DNA from: Clostridium sp. K13
GTDB lineage: Bacteria > Bacillota > Clostridia > Clostridiales > Clostridiaceae
Direction of reading: 5' to 3'
DNA length: 42,500 nt
Assembly (NCBI RefSeq): GCF_019734195.1
Contig: NZ_JAASHM010000002.1
Location: 1-42,500 of the forward strand
The first letter of the stretch is position 1, and every line of letters begins with the position of its first letter. The position numbers and the translations under genes are program-made. The notes under the pieces were generated by a model that saw nothing but the letters and a program-made list of their open reading frames with translations, made no database searches and was not told where the DNA came from. Positions 26,151 to 35,582 of this stretch are shown here, one piece after another.

Positions 26151-27140
26151 ATGGCAGATAAAAGTAAGTGTAATGAACTTATATATAGTGATAATAGATA
26201 TGAGTATTTAATAGAGTATATAGGTAATTTTTTAGAAGAAATAGAAAAATTAGATTATGCTTGTGTATATGTAATTACAGAAAAATTTGCAATAGCATAT
26301 ATTGATGGTGATAGGATTTATGAGTTAGTTAAAGAAGTACCATCTATTTTATTCGTAAATTACAGAAGTGTTTTTGTTTTAGAAGGAACATCATTTGAAG
26401 ATGTAAGTAATATAAAGCCAATTAAGATAAATCCATATTTAGATTTAAAAGGGTCAGGAGTTATTGTTGGTATAGTAGATATTGGAATAGATTATATGAA
26501 TAAAGAGTTTATAAGTTCTGTTGGAAGTAGTATAACTAGAGAGCTAGATGTCTCTAAAATTATGAAGACTTTAAGTTTTAAAATTTGGGTTAGAAGACCA
26601 AATATAATGTCCATTGATATTATATCTCCATCAGGAGAAAACTAAGGAAAAATACAAGCTTTTTTAGGGGGACAGAAGTAAATAAATTTATCTTTGAGGA
26701 AACTACAGTTAGTGTACAATATTTTTTGCCAGATGAGATAACGGGAGATGAGTTAATATTTATTGGATTTTTTAATTTGCAGCCAGGAGTGTGGAAAATT
26801 AGAATTTATGGAGATTATATTCTTAGATGGAAAGTATAATTTATGGTTATTACTTAAGGTTGCATTACTTGGAGATACTAGATTTAGCGTCCCAGATAAT
26901 TATGGAAAAATTACAAATCCTAGTGCTAGTAGATATATAATTTCTGTTGCTAATTATAATCAAACTAATTTCAATTTAGTAGCATCATCTGGTTTAGCTT
27001 TTTTAGAGCCTAAATATAATCAAATTGATATTGCAGCTGGGGGAATAAATGTTAAAACAACAGGAGTAAATAATATAGTAAAAATAATTTTGATAATTAA
27101 TGTATATAGTATAAATTACAAAAATATTTTAATAGTATAA
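26151..27140 (+). pseudogene. Decayed S8 subtilase (clostridial Csp-like family)
   Basis: Pieces of one subtilisin-like protease lie in different frames. The first (26151-26645, GGAG before the ATG) has the clostridial prodomain and the catalytic Asp region GVIVGIVDIGIDY. It then jumps straight to SFKIWVRRPNIMSIDIISPSGE, which normally comes hundreds of residues later, so the catalytic His region is deleted. After a stop, another frame reads PDEITGDELIF and QPGVWKIRIYGDYI. A third frame (up to 27140) reads VPDNYGKITNPSASRYIISVANYNQ and DIAAGGIN, where the SGTS serine block should follow but is lost. There are at least two frameshifts, one internal deletion and a lost C terminus. Relatives include proteases linked to spore germination; this copy cannot be active. 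Confidence 0.85.
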
Positions 27141-27191
27141 ATAATATTAAAGGATTTTTAATTATAAAAAGGGGATAAAGGAGATTAGGAA

Positions 27192-28373
27192 GTGAAAGAT
27201 TTAAATTTACTTGTAGTTTTTATAGAGGGGGTATTATCATTTTTTTCACCATGTATATTACCTATTTTACCAGTTTATCTAAGTATATTATCTAATAGTA
27301 ATACTGAAACATTAAAAGGTGGACAAGATAAGTTTGTAAAAACGTCATTATTTAAAAATACAATTTTATTTGTTTTAGGAATTTCAACTACATTTTTTAT
27401 ATTAGGCTCATCCGTAAATATATTAAGTTCATTTTTTATTAAAAGTAAAGATTATATAATGCTTATTGGCGGAATAATTATAGTATTTATGGGTTTATTT
27501 TATGTAGATATAATTAAATCAGCATTATTAAATAGGGAAAAGAGATTTAATGTACAAATAAAAGAAATGAACTCTTTATCTGCATTTATATTAGGATTTA
27601 CTTTTAGTTTTGGATGGACACCTTGCATTGGCCCAATATTAGCATCAGTACTTATTATGGCATCAAGTTCAAGTAGTTCAATCATGGCTAACTTATTAAT
27701 CCTTATATATACAATTGGATTTGTTTTACCATTTATAATAGTAGCAGCATTTTACAATAAATTATTTAAAGGTATAGATAAAATGAAAAATTATATGGGA
27801 ATAATAAAGAAGATATGTGGAGTTATTCTTATAATAAGTGGATTAGTTATGGTTCTTAATGGTTTTATAAGTATTAATCAAGACAAACAATATAATAGCA
27901 TAAAAAAACATGAAATTATAAATGAGGATGAAGAAAATGGAAATAAAGAGAGTGCTAAAGAGTTTATACTGAAGGATCAATATGGAAATGAACATAGTTT
28001 AAGTGAATATAAGGGGAAGACTATATTTTTAAATTTCTGGGCAACCTGGTGTCCTCCTTGTAGAGGTGAAATGCCTGATATAGAGGAGTTATATAATGAA
28101 TATGGAAAAAATAATAATGAAATTATAATATTAGGAGTAGCGTCACCCAATTTAGGTAGAGAAGGTTCAGAGGATGATGTAATAAAATTTTTAGAGGAGA
28201 ATAATTATACATTTCCTGTGGTTATGGATTTTGGAGGAGAGCTAGTTTATAAATATGATATAAGTGGATTTCCAACAACATTTATAATTAATGATGAAGG
28301 TGAGATAGTTAAAAGGTTTGTTGGTGCGATGGATAAGAAAAACATGATAACTATAATAGAAAATGCTAGATAA
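27192..28373 (+). CDS. CcdA-TlpA fusion: thiol electron transporter with thioredoxin-like domain
   Basis: This 393-aa protein joins a CcdA/DsbD-beta membrane domain (about 1-225, six segments) to an extracytoplasmic TlpA/ResA-type thioredoxin domain (about 250-393). CcdA cysteines lie in FFSPCILPILP (C21) and GWTPCIGP (about C147). The thioredoxin site is WCPPC (W286-C290), preceded by FLNFWAT, with the cis-proline in GFPTTF. Electrons from cytoplasmic thioredoxin would cross the membrane to reduce disulfides outside. It starts at GTG with GGAG upstream and is monocistronic, ending in a terminator. With MsrAB about 9 kb away it could serve extracytoplasmic repair, but no link is proven. Confidence 0.92.
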   Translation: MKDLNLLVVFIEGVLSFFSPCILPILPVYLSILSNSNTETLKGGQDKFVKTSLFKNTILFVLGISTTFFILGSSVNILSSFFIKSKDYIMLIGGIIIVFMGLFYVDIIKSALLNREKRFNVQIKEMNSLSAFILGFTFSFGWTPCIGPILASVLIMASSSSSSIMANLLILIYTIGFVLPFIIVAAFYNKLFKGIDKMKNYMGIIKKICGVILIISGLVMVLNGFISINQDKQYNSIKKHEIINEDEENGNKESAKEFILKDQYGNEHSLSEYKGKTIFLNFWATWCPPCRGEMPDIEELYNEYGKNNNEIIILGVASPNLGREGSEDDVIKFLEENNYTFPVVMDFGGELVYKYDISGFPTTFIINDEGEIVKRFVGAMDKKNMITIIENAR

Positions 28374-28388
28374 AACTTAACATCATAT

Positions 28389-28427
28389 AAATAAGCTGTT
28401 ATATGTAAAGCAGCTTATTTATTTTTT
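28389..28427 (+). terminator. Terminator after the CcdA-TlpA gene
   Basis: AAATAAGCTG and CAGCTTATTT form a 10-bp stem followed by ATTTTTTT. Confidence 0.88.
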
Positions 28428-28517
28428 TATTTATTAAAAAATGAATTTTTATAAAAAGTTTAATTTAATTTAATTCAAAATTAAAGTTGTAAAAAATTAC
28501 AAAAAAGTTAAGGATTG

Positions 28518-28546
28518 TTGACTGGTAAGAAATATGATGTTAATAT
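28518..28546 (+). promoter_or_regulatory. Sigma-A-type promoter of the pilus operon
   Basis: TTGACT (28518-28523) and TAATAT (28541-28546) are separated by 17 bases. This is the best -35/-10 pair in the 450-base gap and predicts a ~275-nt untranslated leader before the tip pilin. Confidence 0.65.
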
Positions 28547-28644
28547 TAAGTTAAATTTAGAAGAAAAAAAATTAAAAAAAGTAAAAAATAAAATAAAATG
28601 CAACAATATTAAATAAAAAGGTTTAATTTGTAATAAGACTTTGT

Positions 28645-28735
28645 TGTTATTGTGCAAACTAATAACAGTAAATGATCATAGGCAAAACTGGAAAGGATAC
28701 CGGAAATAAGTTACGTTTTATTTAGAATAAAAACG
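28645..28735 (+). promoter_or_regulatory. Structured 5' leader of the pilus operon, candidate cis-regulatory RNA
   Basis: Three successive stems are visible: TGTTATT/AATAACA (28645-28651 with 28661-28667) closing a GTGCAAACT loop; CTGG/CCGG (28688-28691 with 28700-28703) in a conserved-looking GC-richer patch beginning GGCAAAACTGG; and CGTTTTATT/AATAAAAACG (28714-28735, one bulge). No riboswitch class fits by eye; the GCAAA-type loops faintly recall GEMM (cyclic di-GMP-I) RNAs but the core is not met. Confidence 0.35.
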
Positions 28736-28826
28736 AAATATTATTTAAAGAGAGATGCTATTTAAGATTAAATTTAAAGTTTAACTTAAAATATTAAATA
28801 TTATGAAAAAAGGGGGGAGAATAATT

Positions 28827-31800
28827 GTGAAAAAAAGAAAATTTGATATATTCAAATTTTTAAGTATCTTTTTAATTAGCATAATCATAATGGGATATTT
28901 TCCTAGAAATGAAGTTATAGCTGATACTGTTAAGGTTGGTCAAAATAATGCAGATTATCTTGGAAACGTTACCTTTTACAATTATTATGGAAAGTATCAA
29001 ACATCAGATACATCAGATGATGAACATGGAGATCATTATTCATTTGAAAAATTTAATCAGAAGGTATCAGATTATGCATCTAAAAATGAAATGGAATATC
29101 CACTATATTTTGGGGATTTTAATGGGGCAGCAGGAAATTCTAATAAGCCAGAACAAGATCCCTTAAAAGGACAAACATTAGGTGGAAGTGCTTATAGGTT
29201 TTATTGGGCAATTAATAGAGCTAATCGTAATGCGAATTATTCAGCGTCTTTGCAGGGAATAGTTAGTGAAAATTTAGATAGTCAAGGGTATATTACCCAA
29301 AATAGTACAGGTGGTTTTTATACAACAGATGAAAATAGTAATAAATATTATTATGGAGAAGATAATTCTTCGATAATGGGAGCAGGAGATAGATGGTTTA
29401 AATACGAGGATAAATTTGGAAGGAGTGGGACGTTACAAATATGGCTCGATGGGAATGATAGTAATTCTATTTGTGAAAGAATTAAAATTACTGCTAAAGA
29501 AAAAGACTACTCAAGCACTAGTAAGTATTTAGTATTTGAAGTTTATAATGACGGAACTGGAAATTCAGGTTCACCATATATTTCTATAGAAGATGGAAAT
29601 TTAAATAAAATTGGGGGATGGGCAGAAGGTTTTACGACAACGTATTCTGATAATAAAATGCCAGCAAAAGGTTCAGGATGGAAAAAGATAATAATAGATT
29701 TAGAAAAGTTGAAAAATAATTCAAATTTTGATTTTTCAAATATAGCCAATATTTATTTAGGATATTGGGCTAGTGGAGATATTTATATTAATGACATAAG
29801 ATTTGTAGGTGAAATAGAAAGTACGCAAGTTAGATTACCTTATTTTGATGAAAGTTTTGTTACAGGAAATGTAGGAGAAACTATAAGTAATTTAGAGTTT
29901 CCATTTAAAAAAAGATTAAAAACGGAAAATGGATTAGATACGTATTACTATACATTTAGTAGTGGTAAAAGTGGATATAAATTTAATAGTAGTAATATCA
30001 CAGATGTAGTTAGAATTAATAGAGAAACTAACAATTTAGATTATTGGTTCGATGTTTCAGATAACGACAATAGTATTATTGTAAGAGATATGAATGGAAC
30101 AAGTGGCTGGGGAACAGGAAAAAATGAACCAGGATTTTTCCCTTTTAATAATCCATTAGATAGCTCTAACGCAAGTAAATTAAATTATGGATTTGGATCA
30201 AAAATAGAGATTCAATTTAAGTTAACAGCTGATGGAAAAGTAAAAAATATTCATGGTAAAGATGTTCCTATAGAGTTTAACTTTAAAGGCGATGATGATG
30301 TTTGGGTATATATTGATAATAAGCTTGAACTTGATATGGGTGGTGCACATAGTCAGACTACTGGGAAAATTGATTTTGCATCTAGAAAATCAACAGTTGA
30401 TAATGTGGTAATAGGTGACTTAAAAAGTAATTCTTTATATCAACCGGTTGAAGCAGTTACTAGTAATTTAATTTTACCAAATGATTCATATGCAAGTGAT
30501 GGAAAATATGATACTGATAAAATTCATACACTTACATTATTTTATATGGAAAGAGGGATGATTGAATCTAACCTTTATATGGATTTTAATTTTATTCCTT
30601 CAGATAATGAATTAATAGTTGAAAAAGAAGTAGATACTTCTGGGGTTAATGAAGTTTTATCAAACAAAACAACAGAGATAGCAAATGATATTGATTTTGG
30701 ATTTAATGTATCTGAAAATAAAGTTTTAAAGCAGAATTTAGATTATAAGATAAATGTTAATGGTGAAGTAAGTGATAAGACTATGAATGGTGATACATTT
30801 ACATTAAAGCATACTAATTTAGCAACATTTTATAATAGATTTACTGAAGGAAGTAATGTTGTTGTAAATGAAAAGCCAGACAATAGATTTAGTACAACCT
30901 GGATTACGAAAGATCTTTCAGATAAGAATAATGAAATAGTACTTGGTAAAGGAGAAGGAACTATAGCTAGTGAATTTAGGATTCCTCATAGTACTTCATT
31001 ATATGAAAAGTATATTTATTATACAAAATTTATTAATAAAATAAAAACAGGAAGATTGAGTATTTGCAAAGAAATAGAGCCTCTAAAGGAAGATAATATT
31101 GATAATTATAAAGATGATGTATTTGACTTTAAGGTAACCTTCACTTCTATATTAGGAAATGAAATAGATCCTATAAATTATAATGGTAAATATTATGTTT
31201 CAGGTGAAGGAATAGATGGGGAAATTGAAAAAAATGCAGTAAAGATTGATGAAAATTGGGTAATTAAATTAAAAACAGGACAAACTGCTGAAATTAGAGA
31301 TATTCCAATAAATACAAAGTATAAAATAGAAGAAATCTTAGGCGATAAATATGAGGTAGTAAGTATAAATAGCAAAAAACCAGATAATGGAAAATCTCTT
31401 ATAGAAGGAGAGATAACTTCATCAACTGATATAAATAAGGTAACTTATATGAATAAGAAAAAGCTTAGGGATATTAAATTAATTAAAGTTGATAGTAGTG
31501 ATTCAAATATTAAGTTACAAGGTGCTGAATTTACTTTAAATAAGTTAAAAGAAGATGGTAGTAATGATGAAAAGTTTGAACAAAGGATTGTTACTACAGA
31601 TAAAACGGGATTGGTTTATTTTAAGGATTTACCTTATGGAAAATATATACTCATTGAAACTAAATCACCAAATGGATATGAATTACTGAAAGAACCTATT
31701 ACATTTGATATAAGTGAAAATGATAAAGCTGTTATTACAATAGAGATTAAAAATAAGAAAAGTATTGTTTTACCAACAGCTGGAGGAAGTGGAATAACTA

Positions 31801-31892
31801 GAGGTAACTATATTGGAGTTATGTTAATAGGATTAGCTACAGTGTTATATTTATTTATTATAGTAAGAAAGAAAAAATATAGATTAAATTAA
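28827..31892 (+). CDS. Fibro-slime domain pilus tip/adhesin protein, sortase-anchored
   Basis: This 1021-aa surface protein has a signal peptide (1-33, ending VIADT) and an N-terminal region (about 34-430) of unclear fold. A fibro-slime/PA14-like domain follows (about 438-592; VPIEFNFKGDDDVWVYIDNKLELDMGGAH is its hallmark, split here only for description). Later come beta-sandwich repeats and a SpaA/Cna-B domain (about 880-975) with lysine in IKLIKVD and the E-box ILIETKSPNGY. The sorting signal is LPTAG (982-986), with TM helix and RKKKYRLN tail. GTG 28827 is preferred because GGGGGGAG sits just before it; ATG 28803 lacks a site. First gene of the pilus operon, so likely tip or ancillary pilin. 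Confidence 0.86.
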   Translation: MKKRKFDIFKFLSIFLISIIIMGYFPRNEVIADTVKVGQNNADYLGNVTFYNYYGKYQTSDTSDDEHGDHYSFEKFNQKVSDYASKNEMEYPLYFGDFNGAAGNSNKPEQDPLKGQTLGGSAYRFYWAINRANRNANYSASLQGIVSENLDSQGYITQNSTGGFYTTDENSNKYYYGEDNSSIMGAGDRWFKYEDKFGRSGTLQIWLDGNDSNSICERIKITAKEKDYSSTSKYLVFEVYNDGTGNSGSPYISIEDGNLNKIGGWAEGFTTTYSDNKMPAKGSGWKKIIIDLEKLKNNSNFDFSNIANIYLGYWASGDIYINDIRFVGEIESTQVRLPYFDESFVTGNVGETISNLEFPFKKRLKTENGLDTYYYTFSSGKSGYKFNSSNITDVVRINRETNNLDYWFDVSDNDNSIIVRDMNGTSGWGTGKNEPGFFPFNNPLDSSNASKLNYGFGSKIEIQFKLTADGKVKNIHGKDVPIEFNFKGDDDVWVYIDNKLELDMGGAHSQTTGKIDFASRKSTVDNVVIGDLKSNSLYQPVEAVTSNLILPNDSYASDGKYDTDKIHTLTLFYMERGMIESNLYMDFNFIPSDNELIVEKEVDTSGVNEVLSNKTTEIANDIDFGFNVSENKVLKQNLDYKINVNGEVSDKTMNGDTFTLKHTNLATFYNRFTEGSNVVVNEKPDNRFSTTWITKDLSDKNNEIVLGKGEGTIASEFRIPHSTSLYEKYIYYTKFINKIKTGRLSICKEIEPLKEDNIDNYKDDVFDFKVTFTSILGNEIDPINYNGKYYVSGEGIDGEIEKNAVKIDENWVIKLKTGQTAEIRDIPINTKYKIEEILGDKYEVVSINSKKPDNGKSLIEGEITSSTDINKVTYMNKKKLRDIKLIKVDSSDSNIKLQGAEFTLNKLKEDGSNDEKFEQRIVTTDKTGLVYFKDLPYGKYILIETKSPNGYELLKEPITFDISENDKAVITIEIKNKKSIVLPTAGGSGITRGNYIGVMLIGLATVLYLFIIVRKKKYRLN

Positions 31893-31930
31893 ATATAAAT
31901 GTTTATTTTGAAAGGAGATTGTTTCTGAAA

Positions 31931-31955
31931 AAACAGGAAACTTTTCCGAAATGTA
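31931..31955 (+). promoter_or_regulatory. Alternative hairpins in the major pilin leader
   Basis: Within the 150-base gap after the tip pilin gene, about 31924-31955, GTTTCTG can pair with CAGGAAAC, or the same GGAAA can pair with TTTCC just downstream. The two folds exclude each other. A processing or stability role for the pilin mRNA is possible; no terminator is present. Confidence 0.3.
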
Positions 31956-32042
31956 TAAATTGTTTTTAGGTAATTATGGTTTTAAAAAATTAAAATTACT
32001 TAATATAAATTATTAAAAAGGATAGAAATAGGGGGAATTTTT

Positions 32043-33605
32043 ATGAAAATTACTAAAAAATTTAGAGGCATATTAGGCCTTACATTAAGTGCAATGCTTG
32101 CATTAGGAAGTGTTACTACTAGTGCTACAACAAGAAATGAGGGTACTGTATTACCAGACCCAAAGGCAAAAGGATCTATTACAATTCATAAATATGCAAT
32201 GGAGTCAATGCCTAGTCCAGGAACACCAGCAAATGGTTTAGAAGATGATAGCCAACTTCCATCAGGAGCAAAGCCATTAGAAGGAGTATCATTTAAAATT
32301 GAAAAAGTTGAAGATAATACATTACCTGAACAAATAGTAGGAAATAATACAGAAGCTGTAGTTAGAGATGAGAGTTTTACTGCCCAAACAATTACAACAG
32401 CAAATGGAGACGGTGAAACAATTAAAGGGGTAGCTTCAATAGGTGAATTACCACAAGGTATATATTTAGTTACAGAATTAGATAATGCAGGGGTTTTAAA
32501 AAAAGGAAATCCTTTCTTAGTAAGTATTCCAATGGCACATCCAACAATAGCAAATTCTTGGTTATATGATGTACATGTTTATCCAAAGAATGTAGTTGCA
32601 GGTGGACCAAGCATTGATAAAGATGTTACTAGCGAAGGGAATAAACATGAAACAGCAGGAATTGGTAAGGATGTTAAGTGGATTATTAAGCCAAGCATTC
32701 CAGCTGATATATTAGATGCTAAAAAGTACGATATTATTGATGAGTTAGATAAAAGATTAAATTATACAGATAACTTAGAAGTTTACTTTGTTAAAAATGG
32801 CGAAAAAGTAGGAATTGATCAAACATATTATAGTCTTGAAGCTCCAAAAGCTAAAAATGATACAAAACCAGAAAATGGTGGTGGAACAATAAAAATTTCA
32901 TTCAATGAACAAGGGCGTAGATATTTAGCAACACAATTTAATGAAGGCGTATCTAGCATTAGAATAGCTTTTACAACAGTAATTAATACTTCAGCAGCTT
33001 TAGTTACAGAAATACCTAATAATGTTACTTTAGATTATACAAACAGTTTTGGTACTAATACAGAATATAATCCAAGTCAAATACCAGAAGTACATACTGG
33101 TGGAGTATTATTAGAAAAAGTTGATGCTTCTGATAATAGTGTAAAATTACAAGGTGCTAAATTTAAAATATATCCAAGCTTAAAAGATGCTAAAGATGGT
33201 ACAAATGCAATAGTTAATCCAGCAGATAAAACTCAAGAGTGGGAAGTAACTACAGGTGAAGATGGTAGAGCTATATTTGCAGGTCTTTCATATGGAATAA
33301 CGGGAAATAACGTAAGTACTGGTTCAACAGATTACTGGATAGTAGAAACAGTAGCTCCAAGATATGATTCAAATGGAGATGGTGAAATAACTGAAGCAGA
33401 CAAGCAATATAACTTATTAAGAGAACCATTAAAGGTAACTGTAAATGCTACATCACATTTAGAAAGTAATAAAGTTACAGTAGAAAATAGAAAATTTACA
33501 TTACCTGTAACAGGTGGTATGGGTACAGTTATATTCACTTTAGGTGGATTAGCAATTATGGGTGCAGCAGCATTCTTATATATGAGAACAACAAAAAGAG
33601 CATAA
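32043..33605 (+). CDS. Major pilin, SpaH/EbpB family, LPXTG-anchored
   Basis: This 520-aa shaft pilin has a signal peptide (1-29) and a first domain ending in the pilin motif WLYDVHVYPK (173-182), whose K182 should be the lysine joined to the next subunit's threonine. A D2-type isopeptide-forming domain (about 190-350) and a Cna-B domain (about 355-480) follow. The Cna-B domain has LLEKVDASDNSVKLQGAKF and E-box WIVETVAP. The sorting signal is LPVTG (487-491) with TM helix and TKRA tail. A strong AGGGGG site precedes the ATG. Two class C sortases follow, completing a Gram-positive pilus assembly set. Confidence 0.94.
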   Translation: MKITKKFRGILGLTLSAMLALGSVTTSATTRNEGTVLPDPKAKGSITIHKYAMESMPSPGTPANGLEDDSQLPSGAKPLEGVSFKIEKVEDNTLPEQIVGNNTEAVVRDESFTAQTITTANGDGETIKGVASIGELPQGIYLVTELDNAGVLKKGNPFLVSIPMAHPTIANSWLYDVHVYPKNVVAGGPSIDKDVTSEGNKHETAGIGKDVKWIIKPSIPADILDAKKYDIIDELDKRLNYTDNLEVYFVKNGEKVGIDQTYYSLEAPKAKNDTKPENGGGTIKISFNEQGRRYLATQFNEGVSSIRIAFTTVINTSAALVTEIPNNVTLDYTNSFGTNTEYNPSQIPEVHTGGVLLEKVDASDNSVKLQGAKFKIYPSLKDAKDGTNAIVNPADKTQEWEVTTGEDGRAIFAGLSYGITGNNVSTGSTDYWIVETVAPRYDSNGDGEITEADKQYNLLREPLKVTVNATSHLESNKVTVENRKFTLPVTGGMGTVIFTLGGLAIMGAAAFLYMRTTKRA

Positions 33606-33620
33606 TAATATAAAAAAATT

Positions 33621-33643
33621 AGGGGGAGGATTACACTCTCCCT
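33621..33643 (+). other. Hairpin between the pilin and sortase genes
   Basis: AGGGGGAG (33621-33628) pairs with CTCTCCCT (33636-33643, one G-T) around GATTACA. A weak T-rich stretch follows. It probably lowers sortase expression relative to pilin or protects the pilin mRNA end. Confidence 0.6.
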
Positions 33644-33662
33644 TTCTGTTATAGGTGACAAC

Positions 33663-34508
33663 ATGAAGACAAAATTGATGAAAATATTGATAATTTTAAT
33701 ATTTATATTAGGTTTAGGAATATTACTATATCCTATTATAAGTAACTTACTTATGAATGTATTTCAAACAACTGCAATACAAGAATATAATTATACTGTT
33801 GAACAAATGGAAGAAGATAGAATCGAAAAAATTCTAAATGAAGCAAGAGTTTATAATGAGCAGTTTAAAAATACAATAGTTGTAGATCCTTTTTCACAAG
33901 AAGCTGAAAATAATGTAAATAGTGAATATAATGAAATTTTAAATATAGATGGAACTATGGGATATATAGAGATTCCTAAAATAGACGTTAATCTTCCAAT
34001 ATTTCATGGAGTAAATGAAGATGTTTTAAAGCGTGGAGTAGGTCATATAGAAACTACACCACTTCCAGTAGGTGGAGAAGGTAATCACTCTGTGTTAAGT
34101 GCACATAGGGGACTACCATCAGCTAAATTATTTACTGATTTAGATAAATTAGAAATAGGTGATGTATTTACCATTAAAATGCTAACTGAAATTTTAGTAT
34201 ATAAGATTGATCAAATAAAAGTTGTGGAACCTACAGATACACAGGATTTACAAGCAGAGCTAGGAGAGGATTATATAACATTAATAACATGTACACCTTA
34301 TGCAGTTAATACTCACAGATTATTAGTAAGAGGAACAAGAATTGATACTGATAAGTATTTAGCAAGTATTAATAATAATGAATTAGATAATGAAAAGGAA
34401 AGTTGGGAGTATTTATTTATAATTATAATATTAGTATTTATTATTTTAATATCTATTTTTATATTTAAAAAATTAAAAGGTAGGATAAAAAATGAAAGAA
34501 AAAATTAA
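33663..34508 (+). CDS. Class C (pilin-polymerising) sortase 1
   Basis: This 281-aa class C sortase has an N-terminal TM helix (about 5-30), lid motif DPF (75-77), catalytic His148 in SAHRG, Cys210 in TLITCTPY and Arg219 in THRLLVRG, and a second C-terminal TM helix (about 250-270). This two-helix layout with a DPx lid marks the pilin-specific class, which links pilin subunits through the sorting-signal threonine and the pilin-motif lysine. It follows the major pilin by 57 bases. Its last 17 bases overlap the next sortase gene. Confidence 0.94.
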   Translation: MKTKLMKILIILIFILGLGILLYPIISNLLMNVFQTTAIQEYNYTVEQMEEDRIEKILNEARVYNEQFKNTIVVDPFSQEAENNVNSEYNEILNIDGTMGYIEIPKIDVNLPIFHGVNEDVLKRGVGHIETTPLPVGGEGNHSVLSAHRGLPSAKLFTDLDKLEIGDVFTIKMLTEILVYKIDQIKVVEPTDTQDLQAELGEDYITLITCTPYAVNTHRLLVRGTRIDTDKYLASINNNELDNEKESWEYLFIIIILVFIILISIFIFKKLKGRIKNERKN

Positions 34509-35412
34509 AAAAATAATCATAATTATAATTTTTTTTATAGGACTTCTAGTTTTTATATATCCTATAGCAAGTAAAATAATAAATAACTATTTGATACAAA
34601 GAACTATTTCTAATTATAAGGAAGATATATCTAATGTTATCGTAGCAGATAAAAGTGAGAATCAATCATCAGATATAAAAGAAGATAAAAGTGATGTTTA
34701 TATAAAAGAAAATATAGATGAATTGTATGATAATATGCAAACCTATAATGAAAATATATTTAATGAAGGGCAACAAAATTTATTAGATCCTTTTTCATAT
34801 GAATTACCTAGTTTTGATTTATTAGAGATTGGATTTAAAGAGAATATTATAGGATATTTAACTATACCTAAAATGGATATAGAAGTTCCTATTTATTTAG
34901 GTGCAACTCAAGAAAATATGAAAAAAGGTGCAACACATTTAAGTGAAACATCTATACCTATAGGTGGAATTAATACTAATTCAGTAATATCTGCTCATAG
35001 GGGAATGAAGACTCATCCAATGTTTAGAGACATTGAGGTATTAGAGATAGGTGATGAAGTTAAAGTAACTAATATGTGGGGAGAGCTTACTTATAAGGTT
35101 ATGGAAACTAAAGTTATAACTCCAGATCAGATATCAGAAGTTCTTATACAAGAAGGAAGAGATTTAATAACTTTAATCACATGTCATCCATATACTAAAA
35201 ATTATCAAAGATATGTAGTATATTGTGAAAGGCAAGAAGGCATTGATTATCAAGAAGATGATGATGTGTTAAAAGAGAATGATATAAATACTAAAAAAAC
35301 TTATAATATAGTTAATATTGAAAGTTTTTTTAGATATATAGGAATAGTTCTAATTATAATTTTTGGGGGATATATTGCTTATAAAACAATAAGAAGGAAT
35401 AAAAATTTATAA
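34492..35412 (+). CDS. Class C sortase 2
   Basis: This 306-aa class C sortase has an N-terminal TM helix, lid motif DPF (99-101), His169 in SAHRG, Cys231 in TLITCHPY, Arg240 in YQRYVVYC and a C-terminal TM helix (about 278-298). The catalytic Arg lies in a diverged context compared with sortase 1, and the insert before the lid is longer (acidic, about 44-95), so the two probably have different substrates, for example major pilin versus the LPTAG tip protein. It overlaps sortase 1, giving translational coupling, and a terminator follows. Confidence 0.92.
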   Translation: MKEKIKKIIIIIIFFIGLLVFIYPIASKIINNYLIQRTISNYKEDISNVIVADKSENQSSDIKEDKSDVYIKENIDELYDNMQTYNENIFNEGQQNLLDPFSYELPSFDLLEIGFKENIIGYLTIPKMDIEVPIYLGATQENMKKGATHLSETSIPIGGINTNSVISAHRGMKTHPMFRDIEVLEIGDEVKVTNMWGELTYKVMETKVITPDQISEVLIQEGRDLITLITCHPYTKNYQRYVVYCERQEGIDYQEDDDVLKENDINTKKTYNIVNIESFFRYIGIVLIIIFGGYIAYKTIRRNKNL

Positions 35413-35422
35413 TAAATTTATT

Positions 35423-35456
35423 AAATAAGTTGCTCATGAAAATGGGTAACTTATTT
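35423..35456 (+). terminator. Terminator of the pilus operon
   Basis: AAATAAGTT pairs with AACTTATTT across a 16-base loop. The T run after it is short (ACGTTT), so termination may be partial. Confidence 0.65.
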
Positions 35457-35582
35457 ACGTTTAAAGTTATGTATTTATAAAAAGTTCTAACAGTTTTATA
35501 TAAAGAAAGTTGTTATTTAATTTGTTTTTTATATTTGTATATAATAATAGGTATATTAACTATTAAAGATAAAGGGGTACAT

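Noticed and set aside
28680..28740. Cyclic di-GMP-I (GEMM) riboswitch
   Set aside because: The loops recall GCAAA elements, but the conserved ACGCAAAGC core and the tetraloop-receptor pairings could not be found, so only an unclassified structured leader is reported.
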